64,000 nucleotides of DNA from NCBI RefSeq assembly GCF_002160025.1, contig NZ_NFJU01000009.1:54543-118542 (forward strand), written 5' to 3'. Positions 25,171 to 34,304 of this stretch are shown here, piece after piece (within the stretch, counting starts at the first letter, position 1; the number at the start of each line of letters is the position of its first letter). Source of the DNA: Anaeromassilibacillus sp. An200 (GTDB taxonomy: Bacteria > Bacillota > Clostridia > Oscillospirales > Acutalibacteraceae). Under the pieces are notes generated by a model that did no database searches, was not told the origin of the DNA, and saw only the letters and a program-made list of their open reading frames with translations. Made by a program: the position numbers and the translations under genes.

Positions 25171-28100
25171 ATGCTGAAATTGGTGCTGGGCCGCTCGGGG
25201 AGCGGAAAGACAACGACGCTGCGGGAGCTGGTGCGGCAATCTTTGCGGGAGGATCGGGAACGTCCGGTGTTCCTGATCGTGCCGGAGCAGGCTTCCTTTG
25301 AAAATGAACGGGCGATGCTTTCGCTTTTGGGGGCTGAGGACGCGCAGCTGGTGCACGTCCTCAGCTTTTCGCGTCTGGCGGACGAAGCCTTCCGGCTGTA
25401 CGGCGGAGGAGCGGGGCGGCGGCTGGACGATGGTGGGCGCAGCATGTTTATGAGCCTGGCGCTCTCCGCCGTGCAGGATCGGCTCGATTTTTACCGGCGC
25501 AGCGCGGCGGGCGGGGAACTGGTTTCGCTCATGCTGGCGATCTCCTCGGAGCTCAAGCTGTGCGCCGTTTCCCCCGCGACGCTTGCCGAAGCCGCGGGCC
25601 GGATGCCCGAGGGGGCGCTGAGCCGCAAGCTGCGGGAGGTGTCGCTGATCCTCTCCGTCTACGACGCGATGGTCGCGCAGAGCTATCTCGATCCGCTCGA
25701 CGATCTGACGCGCGCCCTGCCGCTTCTGCGGGAGCATGGCTTTTTCCGCGGTGCGCTGGTGGCGGTGGACTCTTTCACGGCCTTCACGGTGCAGCAGTAC
25801 GCGATTTTGCGGGTGATTCTGGAACAGTCGGAGGAAACGGTGGTGTCCCTGTGTGCCGATTCTCTCGATGACCCGGATGACGGCGTAGGGCTGTTTTCTC
25901 TGGTCAAGCGCACGGCGCGGCAGCTTCGGGTGTTCGCGCGTGAGATCGGCGTTTCCGTCGCCGCGCCGGTTGTACTTGAGCCGGGAGCTCGCTTTGCGTG
26001 CGAAGGACTGCGCGGATTGGAGGAAAACCTGTACCGCGCGCGCCGGCAGAGCTTTCCCGGCTCGGACTGTGCCACAGTGTTCCGCGCTTCGGGTGTGTAT
26101 GAGGAAGCCGCTTTCGTGGCGTCCTCCATCCGCCGCCTTGTCATGGAGGAAGGCTATCGCTACGGCGATTTCGCGGTGATTGCCCGCAATGCCGATACCT
26201 ACGCGGGCGTGCTGGATCGGGAGCTGGACGCGCGGGAGATCCCTTATTTTATGGATCAGCCAGCCTCCATCGAATCCGAACCGCTTATGCGCTTTGTCCT
26301 TGCGGCATTGCAAACGGTGCGCACGGGCTTTCGTACGGACGAGCTTCTGCTCTGCCTGAAAACGAGCCTTGCCGGGCTGGACACGGAGGAAATCGCGCGG
26401 CTGGAAAACTACGCTTTTCTGTGGAACGTCTCGGGCCGGACATGGCGCGAGGAATGGACGGCGCATCCGCGCGGCTTTGAGGAGGAATGGACCGAGGAGG
26501 ACACACAGCTGCTGGAAAGCCTGAACGACTGCCGCCGCCGCGCCGTGGAGCCGCTGGAGGAGCTGGCCTCCGTGGTGGAGACGGGAACGGGAGAGGACTG
26601 CGCCCGCGCGCTGTACCGCTATCTGGAGCGTACGCAGGCCGCTGAAGCCCTCCGCTCCCTTGCTGTTCAGCTGGAAGGGGCCAAGCGTCCCGATCTTGCG
26701 GAGCGCGGGATCCGTCTGTGGGACATGCTCATGCAGATTCTTGACCAGTGCGCGATGGTGCTGGGAGAAACCGTCCTTGGCTGCGCGCGCTTTTCCGAGC
26801 TTCTGCGCCGCGTGATTGCCTGCGGTACGCTCGCGACGATCCCGCAGGGGCTGGATCAGGTCACGGTGGGCAGCGCCGACCGTATGCGTCCGAACAAACC
26901 GAAAATCACCTTCGTTGTCGGTGCGGCGCAGGGCGAATTTCCGCTCGCGCCCTCGCAGAGCTCCGTGTTCAGCGATACAGAGCGCCGGGAACTGATCGCC
27001 CTCGGTCTGCCGCTCAACGAGACGCTGGAAGGCACAGCCGTGCAGGAGCGTTACCTGACGTACACCGCCATGACCAGCTCCTCCGACCGGTTGTTTGTGA
27101 GCTGGCCGGAGAGCGGGGGAGACAGCGGTGTGCGGGAACCATCCACGCTTGTGAGCGAGCTTCTCGCCATTCTGCCGGATACGCCCGTGCTTGCGCGTGG
27201 GGAGCTGCCGCGCGATTTCTTTGCCAACGCCGCACAGCCCGCTTTCGAGGAAGCCGCGCGATTGTGGCGGGATGGCTCGTCGTGGTCGGAAACGCTGCGC
27301 GCCTGCTTTGCGGAGGATCCCGCTTATGCGCCGCGCTTTGCCGCCCTGGATCGCGCGCGGGATCGCAGTCCGGCCCGGCTTGAGGAATCGGAGCTGGCCC
27401 TCGCTTTGTTTGGCCGTTCCATGACGCTTTCCGCGACGCAGGTGGAGAAATTTTTCCTTTGCCACTTCCAGTATTTCTGCCGGTTCGGCCTGGGAGCGAA
27501 GGAGCGGCGCGCTGCTGCTCTTGACGCGCTGGAATACGGCAGCGTCATGCACTTTTTACTGGAAACAGTGCTTCGGGAGGACGGTGTGCAGAAGCTTCTG
27601 GCGATGGAGCCGGAGGAGCTGGAACAGCGTCTTTCTGGCCTGCTGCGCGATTATGCCGCCCGCAAGCTCAGCGGCGAGGCCATGAAAACCGCCCGCTTTA
27701 CGCATCTGTTTTCCCGTCTGGCGGGGGCTGCGGCGGCGGTGGTGCGGCGTATCGCGGAGGAGCTGGCACAGAGCCGTTTTGTCCCTACGGATTTTGAGCT
27801 TCCTGTCGGCAAGGGCGGCGTTCCCGCTCTGCGGGTTCCGCTGCCGGATGGGGGGACCACCCGGGTGGAAGGGCAGATCGATCGCGTGGATCTGTACCGC
27901 GAAAACGGAGAGGCCTATGTCCGGGTGGTCGATTACAAGACAGGCAAGAAGGAATTCCGCCTGTCGGATGTTTTGCAGGGGCTGAATTTGCAGATGCTCC
28001 TGTATCTGGCCGCCGTGTCCGGCAACGGCGCGGCGCGCTACGGCGCACGGCCGCATCCGGCGGGCGTGCTGTACATGCCCTCGGCGGAGCCGCAGATCAC

Positions 28101-28542
28101 GGGAAGCCGGGGGATGGGCGCGAAACGGGCCAAGGCGGAGCGTGACAAGGCTCTGCGCATGAATGGTCTGGTGCTGGATGACCCTGACGTTCTGCGCGCG
28201 ATGGAGGAAAAGGGTGAGGGAAAATTCATCCCCGTGACGCTCAAGGACGGCGAACCGGCGCGGCGTGACAATGTGGCTACGCCCGCCGAGCTGGAAAGCG
28301 TGCTGTCCCATGTGTGCCGCATGGTGGAGGAAATGGCGCGGGAGCTGCACGAGGGGCACATCGAGGCTGAGCCGGTGTCCGGCGGAACGGATGCCTGTAT
28401 GTGGTGCCCGTATGGAGCGGTATGCGGCCACGAAAAGGACGATCCCACGCGTCCGCTCGCAAAGCTGACAAAGGCGCAGGCAATGGAACAGATAAGGGAG
28501 GAGGAAGCACATGGCAAGGCAATGGACCCCGGCACAGACTGA
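25171..28542 (+). CDS. addB: ATP-dependent helicase/nuclease subunit B
   Basis: A 1123-residue AddB, the helicase-like and nuclease subunit of the AddAB complex that processes double-strand breaks for recombination. Seen: a Walker A-like GRSGSGKTT at 8-16, the C-terminal RecB-type nuclease core (GQIDRVDLY and VVDYKTGKKEF, about 900-930) and four cysteines for the [4Fe-4S] cluster (C in FFLCHFQYFC at about 768-774 and CMWCPYGAVC near 1077-1086). Overlaps addA by 32 bases, so the two are coupled. Good GGGGGAAG site. Confidence 0.95.
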   Translation: MLKLVLGRSGSGKTTTLRELVRQSLREDRERPVFLIVPEQASFENERAMLSLLGAEDAQLVHVLSFSRLADEAFRLYGGGAGRRLDDGGRSMFMSLALSAVQDRLDFYRRSAAGGELVSLMLAISSELKLCAVSPATLAEAAGRMPEGALSRKLREVSLILSVYDAMVAQSYLDPLDDLTRALPLLREHGFFRGALVAVDSFTAFTVQQYAILRVILEQSEETVVSLCADSLDDPDDGVGLFSLVKRTARQLRVFAREIGVSVAAPVVLEPGARFACEGLRGLEENLYRARRQSFPGSDCATVFRASGVYEEAAFVASSIRRLVMEEGYRYGDFAVIARNADTYAGVLDRELDAREIPYFMDQPASIESEPLMRFVLAALQTVRTGFRTDELLLCLKTSLAGLDTEEIARLENYAFLWNVSGRTWREEWTAHPRGFEEEWTEEDTQLLESLNDCRRRAVEPLEELASVVETGTGEDCARALYRYLERTQAAEALRSLAVQLEGAKRPDLAERGIRLWDMLMQILDQCAMVLGETVLGCARFSELLRRVIACGTLATIPQGLDQVTVGSADRMRPNKPKITFVVGAAQGEFPLAPSQSSVFSDTERRELIALGLPLNETLEGTAVQERYLTYTAMTSSSDRLFVSWPESGGDSGVREPSTLVSELLAILPDTPVLARGELPRDFFANAAQPAFEEAARLWRDGSSWSETLRACFAEDPAYAPRFAALDRARDRSPARLEESELALALFGRSMTLSATQVEKFFLCHFQYFCRFGLGAKERRAAALDALEYGSVMHFLLETVLREDGVQKLLAMEPEELEQRLSGLLRDYAARKLSGEAMKTARFTHLFSRLAGAAAAVVRRIAEELAQSRFVPTDFELPVGKGGVPALRVPLPDGGTTRVEGQIDRVDLYRENGEAYVRVVDYKTGKKEFRLSDVLQGLNLQMLLYLAAVSGNGAARYGARPHPAGVLYMPSAEPQITGSRGMGAKRAKAERDKALRMNGLVLDDPDVLRAMEEKGEGKFIPVTLKDGEPARRDNVATPAELESVLSHVCRMVEEMARELHEGHIEAEPVSGGTDACMWCPYGAVCGHEKDDPTRPLAKLTKAQAMEQIREEEAHGKAMDPGTD

Positions 28543-31500
28543 CGCGATCCGCGCGCGCGGCGGCAGCCTGCTTGTCTCGGCGGCGGCAGGCTCAGGAAAA
28601 ACGGCGGTGCTTGTGGAGCGCGTGCTGGAACGGCTCACGGATCCGGAGCATCCCACCGCGGCAGACCGGCTGCTTGTCGTGACCTTCACCCGCGCCGCCG
28701 CCGCCGAGATGAGCGCCCGCATTTCGCGGCAGATTGCGCTGCTGCTGGAGGAAAACCCGCGCGATGTCCATTTGCAGCGCCAGCAGATCCGTATGGCGCG
28801 CGCGCACATCAGCACGATTCACAGCTTCTGCGGCGATCTGGTGCGTGAGTTTTTCTATAAGCTGGAGATCTCCCCGGATTTCCGCATTCTCGACGACAGC
28901 GAGATGGCCGTTCTGCGCGCCGATGCGGTGGAGGAGGTGCTGGAGGACTATTATGGGCGTGGGGACGAAGGGTTCCTCGCGCTGATTGACGCGTTCGCCG
29001 CGGGCCGGGACGACAGCCGGATCGTGCGCACGGTGGACACGCTTTACGATTTTATCCGTTCCCATCCGTTCCCGGAGCGGTGGCTTCAGGAAAAGGCGGC
29101 GGCTTATCGGGATGTGACGGATCCGGCACAGACCCAGTGGGGGAAAACGGTGCTCGTGTTCGCGGAGCAGGCGGTGGAATACGCTCTTTCCATCACGGAC
29201 CACTCGCTGCTTCTTTTGCGGGAGGCCCCGGAACTGGAAGCCGCGTATCAGGAGGCCTACGCTTCGGATCGCGCGGGCCTTCTGGCTCTAAAGGAAACGG
29301 CGCGATCCGGTGACTGGGACGAGACGGTGTTCCGCTGTTCGTCATTCTCATTTGCCCGGCTCAAATCGGTGCGTGGCTTTTCCGAAGATCCGGTCAAACT
29401 GCGTGTGTCTGCCGCGCGGGATGAAGTCAAGGCTGTGATCAAGCGGCTGGCCGGGCTGTTCTGCGCGTCGCGGGAGGAGTGCGCCCATGATATCGCGCGC
29501 CTGGCTCCGCTGGTGGAAAAGCTGTTTGAGGTGACCATGGCGTACGCCCGCGCACTTGACGCCAAGAAGGCGGAGCGCCGCGCGGCTGATTTCGGGGATC
29601 TCGAGCACTGGACGCTCCGCCTGCTGTGGAAGGACGGCGAGAATGGGCCGGAGCTGACCCCAGAGGCCGCCGAGATCGCGGCGCGCTTTGACGAGGTGAT
29701 GGTGGACGAATACCAGGATACCAACGAGGCGCAGGACATGATCTTCCGCGCTGTCTCCCAGCGGGAGGAAAACCTTTTTATGGTGGGTGACGTCAAGCAA
29801 AGTATTTATGGATTCCGGCAGGCGATGCCGCAGATCTTCCTGCGCCGCCGTGCGTCCTTCCCGCTCTATGACCGGGAACAGGACCGCTATCCGGCCAGCG
29901 TGGTGCTCGACCGGAATTTCCGCAGCGCGAAAGGGATCACGGACGCGGTGAACTTTGTGTTCCGCCAGTTGATGAGCCGGGAGACAGGCGACCTCGATTA
30001 CGGCGGCTTGGAGGAGCTGGTGCCCGCCGCGTCGTATCCGGACTCGGAGGAACCGGCCGTGGAGCTGGAACTGCTCGATCTTGCAGACGCGGAGGAGGAT
30101 GAAGCGCTCGCTGTGCAGGAGGGACGCCGGATCGGCGCGCTGCTGCTGGAACACAAGGAGAAAACGCGCGTTTGGGAGGACGGACGGGAGCGCCCGCTGC
30201 GCTGGTCGGATGTCTGCGTCCTTCTGCGCAGCGCCAACCGCTTTGCTTACGAGTACGCGCGGGAGCTGCAAAGCCTGGGAATCCCGGCCCGCGCGGACGC
30301 GTCCGGCGGCTTTTTTGCCGCGCGGGAGGTGTCGCTTGCCCTTTCGCTCCTGCGCTGTGTGGACAACCCGCTGCTGGACATTCCGCTGGCCGCCGTTCTG
30401 CTCAGCCCGATCTACGGCTTTACGCCAGGCGATCTCGCCCGTGTGCGCCTTTCCGACCGGCATTCCTGCTTATATCTGGCGGTGCAGAATGCCGCACAGG
30501 AGGACGAACGTCTTGCCGTGTTTCTGCGCGAACTGGCGGAATTCCGTGGACTGGCCGCCGCCCTGCCGTCGAACCGTCTGTTGGCGGAGCTGTACGACAA
30601 AACGAAGCTGCCGGAGCTGGTGCAGGCCATGAATGGCGGGGAGCTGCGTCTGGCAAACCTGCGCCTGCTGCTGGAATACGCCGGAAAATATGAGGAATCC
30701 GGTCACGGCGGATTATCGGGATTTCTGCGTTTTCTGGATCGTCTGGAACGCAAAAAGGCAGACCTCGCCGCCGCGCAGCAGCCGGGAGAGCAGGGCGACG
30801 CCGTGCGGATCATGAGCATCCACCGCAGCAAGGGGCTGGAATTTCCCGTCTGCGTGCTGGCGGGCTGCTCGCGCCGCTTCAACAAGGAGCGGGGCGAGGT
30901 GCTGCTGCATCCGGATCTGGGGCTTGGCGTGCGCCTGCCGGATGAGGAGACGGGTGTGCGGTATGACGTTCTGCCGCGCCAGGCGGCGGCGCTCGAGCTG
31001 GACCGAGACGAGATGAGCGAGGAGCTGCGTGTGCTGTATGTGGCCATGACGCGCGCGAAGCAAAAGCTGATTTTGCTGGCTGGCGTGAAGGACGCGGGGC
31101 GCACGCTGGAGCGGCTGGTTCCCCGCCTGCGGCAGGAGGAAAAGCTGCCGCCTTACACGGTGCGCACCTGCGCGAGCATCGCGGACTGGCTCATTCTGTG
31201 CGCTTTGCGCCATCCGAGCGGCGGAGAGCTGCGCGATCAGGGCGGAGCCCTGCCGGGTCTGATGCTGCCCGCCGCCGAGCCGTGGCTGGTGCGGATTACC
31301 CGCCCGGAACCTGTGGCGCGCGCGGAAAGCGCGCAAGCGGACGCCGAAGCGCCGGATGAAGCCGTTTTGCGGCAGCTGCGGGAGCGGATCGCGTGGCAGT
31401 ACCCCGGCCGGGAGCTGACAGGCGTTCCCTCTAAGGTGACGGCGTCTGATCTCGCGGAGCGCGGCCTGCGCCGGGAGCACTGGGCTTCGTCGCGCCCCGC

Positions 31501-32056
31501 GTTTCTCGGAAAGGGCGGGCTGACCCCCGCTGAGCGCGGAACGGCGCTGCATCAGTTTTTGCAGTTCGCGGACTGGGAGGCCGCCCGTGTCTCGCCGGAC
31601 GCGGAGCTGCGCCGTCTGCGAGATGGACGGTATCTGACAAAGGAGCAGGCGGATGCGGTGGATTTGTCCCGGGTGAAAAAATTCTTTTCCTCGCGTTTGG
31701 CAAAACGGATCTTTGCGTCGCCGCGCGTACTCCGGGAGTACCGGTTTACATCCGAGCTTCCGGCCGGAGTGGTTCGGGAAGGGTTGTCCGGTGAGGATGC
31801 GCAAAAGCCTGTGATTTTGCAGGGCGTGGTGGATTGCGCGTTTGTGGAGGATGGAGCACTCGTTGTTCTCGATTTCAAAACGGACCGTGTGCCGGATCTG
31901 GGCGCGCTGCTTGCCCGCTACCGCGCGCAGCTGGTTCTGTACCGCGGCGCGCTGGCTCAGTGCACGGGGCTGCCGGTGCGCGAGTGCGTGCTGTATTCCT
32001 TCCATCTGGGGGATTTTCTCTCGTTTTCGGGGACGGAGGACGAAAAAACCTCTTGA
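28511..32056 (+). CDS. addA: ATP-dependent helicase/nuclease subunit A
   Basis: A 1181-residue UvrD-type helicase with a C-terminal nuclease. Seen: AAAGSGKTA (about 22-30), FTRAAAAEM, the DEYQDTN Walker B motif, SIHRSKGLEFPV and YVAMTRAKQKL late helicase motifs, and the nuclease core GVVDCAF with VVLDFKTDR near the end. It acts with AddB in break resection until Chi is met. Translation starts inside the addB reading frame. Its stop codon (32054-32056) lies within the -35 box of the infC promoter. Confidence 0.95.
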   Translation: MARQWTPAQTDAIRARGGSLLVSAAAGSGKTAVLVERVLERLTDPEHPTAADRLLVVTFTRAAAAEMSARISRQIALLLEENPRDVHLQRQQIRMARAHISTIHSFCGDLVREFFYKLEISPDFRILDDSEMAVLRADAVEEVLEDYYGRGDEGFLALIDAFAAGRDDSRIVRTVDTLYDFIRSHPFPERWLQEKAAAYRDVTDPAQTQWGKTVLVFAEQAVEYALSITDHSLLLLREAPELEAAYQEAYASDRAGLLALKETARSGDWDETVFRCSSFSFARLKSVRGFSEDPVKLRVSAARDEVKAVIKRLAGLFCASREECAHDIARLAPLVEKLFEVTMAYARALDAKKAERRAADFGDLEHWTLRLLWKDGENGPELTPEAAEIAARFDEVMVDEYQDTNEAQDMIFRAVSQREENLFMVGDVKQSIYGFRQAMPQIFLRRRASFPLYDREQDRYPASVVLDRNFRSAKGITDAVNFVFRQLMSRETGDLDYGGLEELVPAASYPDSEEPAVELELLDLADAEEDEALAVQEGRRIGALLLEHKEKTRVWEDGRERPLRWSDVCVLLRSANRFAYEYARELQSLGIPARADASGGFFAAREVSLALSLLRCVDNPLLDIPLAAVLLSPIYGFTPGDLARVRLSDRHSCLYLAVQNAAQEDERLAVFLRELAEFRGLAAALPSNRLLAELYDKTKLPELVQAMNGGELRLANLRLLLEYAGKYEESGHGGLSGFLRFLDRLERKKADLAAAQQPGEQGDAVRIMSIHRSKGLEFPVCVLAGCSRRFNKERGEVLLHPDLGLGVRLPDEETGVRYDVLPRQAAALELDRDEMSEELRVLYVAMTRAKQKLILLAGVKDAGRTLERLVPRLRQEEKLPPYTVRTCASIADWLILCALRHPSGGELRDQGGALPGLMLPAAEPWLVRITRPEPVARAESAQADAEAPDEAVLRQLRERIAWQYPGRELTGVPSKVTASDLAERGLRREHWASSRPAFLGKGGLTPAERGTALHQFLQFADWEAARVSPDAELRRLRDGRYLTKEQADAVDLSRVKKFFSSRLAKRIFASPRVLREYRFTSELPAGVVREGLSGEDAQKPVILQGVVDCAFVEDGALVVLDFKTDRVPDLGALLARYRAQLVLYRGALAQCTGLPVRECVLYSFHLGDFLSFSGTEDEKTS

Positions 32057-32081
32057 CATTTGTTGGGAGAATGCGTATAAT
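32053..32081 (+). promoter_or_regulatory. Consensus sigma-A promoter of the infC operon
   Basis: A perfect TTGACA (32053-32058), a 17-base spacer and a perfect TATAAT (32076-32081). The addA stop codon TGA is part of the -35 box. Leader of about 190 bases to infC. Confidence 0.92.
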
Positions 32082-32089
32082 AACACAAG

Positions 32090-32228
32090 TAAAACAAAGA
32101 AGGGTGCGATCTGCCCCCTCACCTGTGAGGTTCCGTCCGGCACGGGTCAATAGCGATTGAGAATTCCGCAGGGGAACCTGCGGCGTGACTTGACGTTGTT
32201 GCGGGCGGAGATTTTCCGCCCGCTTTTT
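32090..32228 (+). ncRNA. Ribosomal protein L20 leader-type attenuator
   Basis: The leader between the promoter and infC folds into a CCGCAGG/CCTGCGG hairpin with GGAA loop (32166-32183) and ends in a rho-independent terminator (GCGGGCGGA 32201-32209, TCCGCCCGC 32215-32223, then TTTTTGTTTT). In low-GC Gram-positive bacteria this position holds the L20 leader, by which excess L20 stops expression of infC-rpmI-rplT. The fold boundaries are estimated; the terminator is seen directly. Confidence 0.75.
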
Positions 32229-32274
32229 GTTTTGCTTGAGAATCAAGGAAAACGTGTTTTGGAGGTGCTTAACC

Positions 32275-32796
32275 ATTAGCAGCAAGGAACTGCAGATCAA
32301 CGAAGAGATCCGCGACAGGGAAGTTCGTGTTATCGGCCCGGACGGCGCACAGATGGGGGTCATGTCCTCCCAGAAAGCGCTGGAGATGGCCTTTGCACAG
32401 AACCTTGATCTGGTGAAGATTGCGCCGCAGGCCACGCCGCCGGTGTGTAAAATCATCGACTACGGCAAGTTCCGTTTTGAACAGGCCAAGCGCGAAAAGG
32501 AAGCGAGAAAGAACCAGCGCGTGGTGGATATCAAGGAGGTCCGGCTGTCTCTGAATATCGACACACACGATTTTGAGACGAAGGCCGGTCACGCAATGCG
32601 GTTCCTCAAGGAAGGGAATAAGGTCAAGGTGTCCATCCGCTTCCGCGGCCGCGAAATGGGCCATCCGGAGCAGGGCTACGAAGTGATGAAGCGTTTTGCC
32701 GCCGCTCTTGAGGAAGTGGCGAACGTCGAAAAGCCCGCGAAGCTCGAAGGGCGCAATATGCTGATGTTCCTGGCAGCCAAACCCGCCAAATCATAA
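32275..32796 (+). CDS. infC: Translation initiation factor IF-3, ATT start codon
   Basis: A 173-residue IF-3: N-terminal domain with [13 protein letters not shown] and a C-terminal domain with [17 protein letters not shown] (32261-32266) is eight bases ahead of ATT at 32275, and no ATG or GTG is available in frame near it; an upstream TTG at 32227 lies in the terminator. Because IF-3 discriminates against unusual start codons, an AUU start lets it repress its own translation, as known in Escherichia coli. First gene of infC-rpmI-rplT. Confidence 0.93.
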   Translation: MSSKELQINEEIRDREVRVIGPDGAQMGVMSSQKALEMAFAQNLDLVKIAPQATPPVCKIIDYGKFRFEQAKREKEARKNQRVVDIKEVRLSLNIDTHDFETKAGHAMRFLKEGNKVKVSIRFRGREMGHPEQGYEVMKRFAAALEEVANVEKPAKLEGRNMLMFLAAKPAKS

Positions 32797-32825
32797 TTTC
32801 TATAAAATCAAGGAGGGGCAAAATT

Positions 32826-33032
32826 ATGCCTAAGCTTAAGACTCATTCCGGCGCCAAGAAGCGCTTCAAGCTTTCTAAGAATGGAAAGGTCATTCGCGCT
32901 CATGCGAACAAATCTCACCTGCTCAACGGTCACGGCAAGACCCGCAAGACCAAGAGAGCCCTGAGAGGCACCACTGTCGCCGACAAGACGAATGTGGCGC
33001 AGGTAAAGAGACTGCTGCCCTATCAGCAGTAA
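32826..33032 (+). CDS. rpmI: 50S ribosomal protein L35
   Basis: A 68-residue basic protein with the L35 hallmarks [14 protein letters not shown] and [19 protein letters not shown]. The C terminus runs a few residues longer than the usual 64-66. AGGAGG precedes the ATG. It follows infC by 29 bases. Confidence 0.96.
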   Translation: MPKLKTHSGAKKRFKLSKNGKVIRAHANKSHLLNGHGKTRKTKRALRGTTVADKTNVAQVKRLLPYQQ

Positions 33033-33081
33033 GCCGGTTAATCAAAATATAAGAACCACGAATAGTTGGAGGTAATGATAA

Positions 33082-33435
33082 ATGGCTCGTATTAAGGGCG
33101 CGATGATGACTCGCAAAAGAAGAAAGAAGACTCTGAAGCTGGCCAAGGGCTACTGGGGCGCAAAGAGCAAGCACTTTAAGATGGCCAAACAGGCCGTGAT
33201 GAAGTCTGGCAACTACGCGTTCATCGGCCGTAAGGCAAGAAAGCGTGATTTCCGCCGTCTCTGGATCACCCGTATTTCCGCCGCCTGCCGCATGAACGGT
33301 GTGAGCTATTCCGTGTTCATGAACGGCCTGAAGAAGGCGAATATTGCTCTCAACCGCAAGATGCTCGCCGAGATCGCCGTGGCTGACGAGGCCGCGTTCA
33401 CGGCTCTTGTGGAGAAGGCGAAAGCCGCTTTATAA
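33082..33435 (+). CDS. rplT: 50S ribosomal protein L20
   Basis: A 117-residue L20 with the typical [17 protein letters not shown] and [22 protein letters not shown] blocks. An early-assembling 23S rRNA-binding protein and, in this operon type, the repressor that acts at the leader upstream of infC. TTGGAGG lies before the ATG. A strong terminator follows. Confidence 0.97.
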   Translation: MARIKGAMMTRKRRKKTLKLAKGYWGAKSKHFKMAKQAVMKSGNYAFIGRKARKRDFRRLWITRISAACRMNGVSYSVFMNGLKKANIALNRKMLAEIAVADEAAFTALVEKAKAAL

Positions 33436-33443
33436 AAAGCTGT

Positions 33444-33478
33444 CAATGCGCCCGGAACTTCCCGGGCGCATTGTTTTT
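33444..33478 (+). terminator. Terminator after rplT
   Basis: A 12-base-pair stem (33444-33455 with 33462-33473) with a 6-base loop and TTTTT (33474-33478), 8 bases past the rplT stop. Confidence 0.92.
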
Positions 33479-33494
33479 CAGGGAGGGAAATGCC

Positions 33495-34304
33495 TTGGCG
33501 GAGCGCATCACCAGCAGAAAAAACGAAACAGTCCGGTTTGCGGCAAAGCTGGGGCAGAGCGCGTCCCTGCGCCGGGAGAGCGGCCTTTTCCTCGCGGAAG
33601 GGGCGCGCCTGTGCGCGGACGCGGCAATCAGCGGTGTGCGGATCCGTGAAGCGTACTTTACAGACCGTGCGGCGGAAAAATATGCTGCGTATCTTGAGCC
33701 TATCCTGCGGGCGGCGGAGCGGTCGTTTGCGATCGTGGAGCCGGTGGCGTCGCTTCTGGCGTGCACGGACGCAAACCAGGGCGTGTTCTGTGTGTGCGAA
33801 AAAAGGACGCGGCAGGAGATGCAGGAGCTTCCCCCGGCGCACTGTCTGGCGCTGGAAACGGTGCAGGATCCCGGAAACCTCGGCGCGGCCCTGCGTACCG
33901 CCGAAGCGCTGGGGATCGGCAGTGTTCTTCTTGCGGGAGAATGCTGCGACGTATACGCTCCGAAGGTACTGCGCGCCAGCATGGGAGCTGTGTTCCGTCT
34001 GCCCGTTTTTTTCTGTGAAAGCCTTCCTGAGACGCTCCCTAAGCTCTCTGCCCGAGGGTTTTCCTCCTGTGCTGCCGTGCCGGACGCGGACGCTGTGCCG
34101 GTGACGCGCGCGGATTTTTCCCGTCCCTGTGTGATGGCGGTGGGAAATGAGGGAAATGGACTTTCTTCGGAAACCATCGCAGCATGCGGCACCCGTGTGA
34201 CAATCCCCATGCTGGGACGCGCGGAAAGTCTTAACGCGGCTTCTTCCGCCGCGATTCTCATGTGGGAAATGATGCGGGAGGGAGGCGCGCGCTGTGGAAG
34301 ATAG
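33495..34304 (+). CDS. TrmH/SpoU-family RNA 2'-O-methyltransferase
   Basis: A 269-residue SPOUT methyltransferase. The N-terminal substrate-binding domain (residues to about 100) is followed by the knotted SAM domain with the three family motifs: LETVQDPGNLGAALRTAEA, VMAVGNEGNGLS and IPMLGRAESLNAASSAAI. Probable target is 23S rRNA (YsgA-like subgroup) but is not fixed. TTG start at 33495 with GGGAGG eight bases upstream, right after the rplT terminator. Overlaps dprA by 11 bases. Confidence 0.88.
   Translation: MAERITSRKNETVRFAAKLGQSASLRRESGLFLAEGARLCADAAISGVRIREAYFTDRAAEKYAAYLEPILRAAERSFAIVEPVASLLACTDANQGVFCVCEKRTRQEMQELPPAHCLALETVQDPGNLGAALRTAEALGIGSVLLAGECCDVYAPKVLRASMGAVFRLPVFFCESLPETLPKLSARGFSSCAAVPDADAVPVTRADFSRPCVMAVGNEGNGLSSETIAACGTRVTIPMLGRAESLNAASSAAILMWEMMREGGARCGR

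Noticed and set aside
24106..27552. Minus-strand open frame of 1148 codons
   Set aside because: Lies opposite ispE, spoIIR and addB, all of which are firmly identified; composition is Arg/His/Gln-rich and no family is recognisable.
32227..32274. Upstream TTG as start of infC
   Set aside because: It lies in the T-run of the attenuator and would add 16 unrelated residues; the ATT at 32275 has the proper ribosome site.
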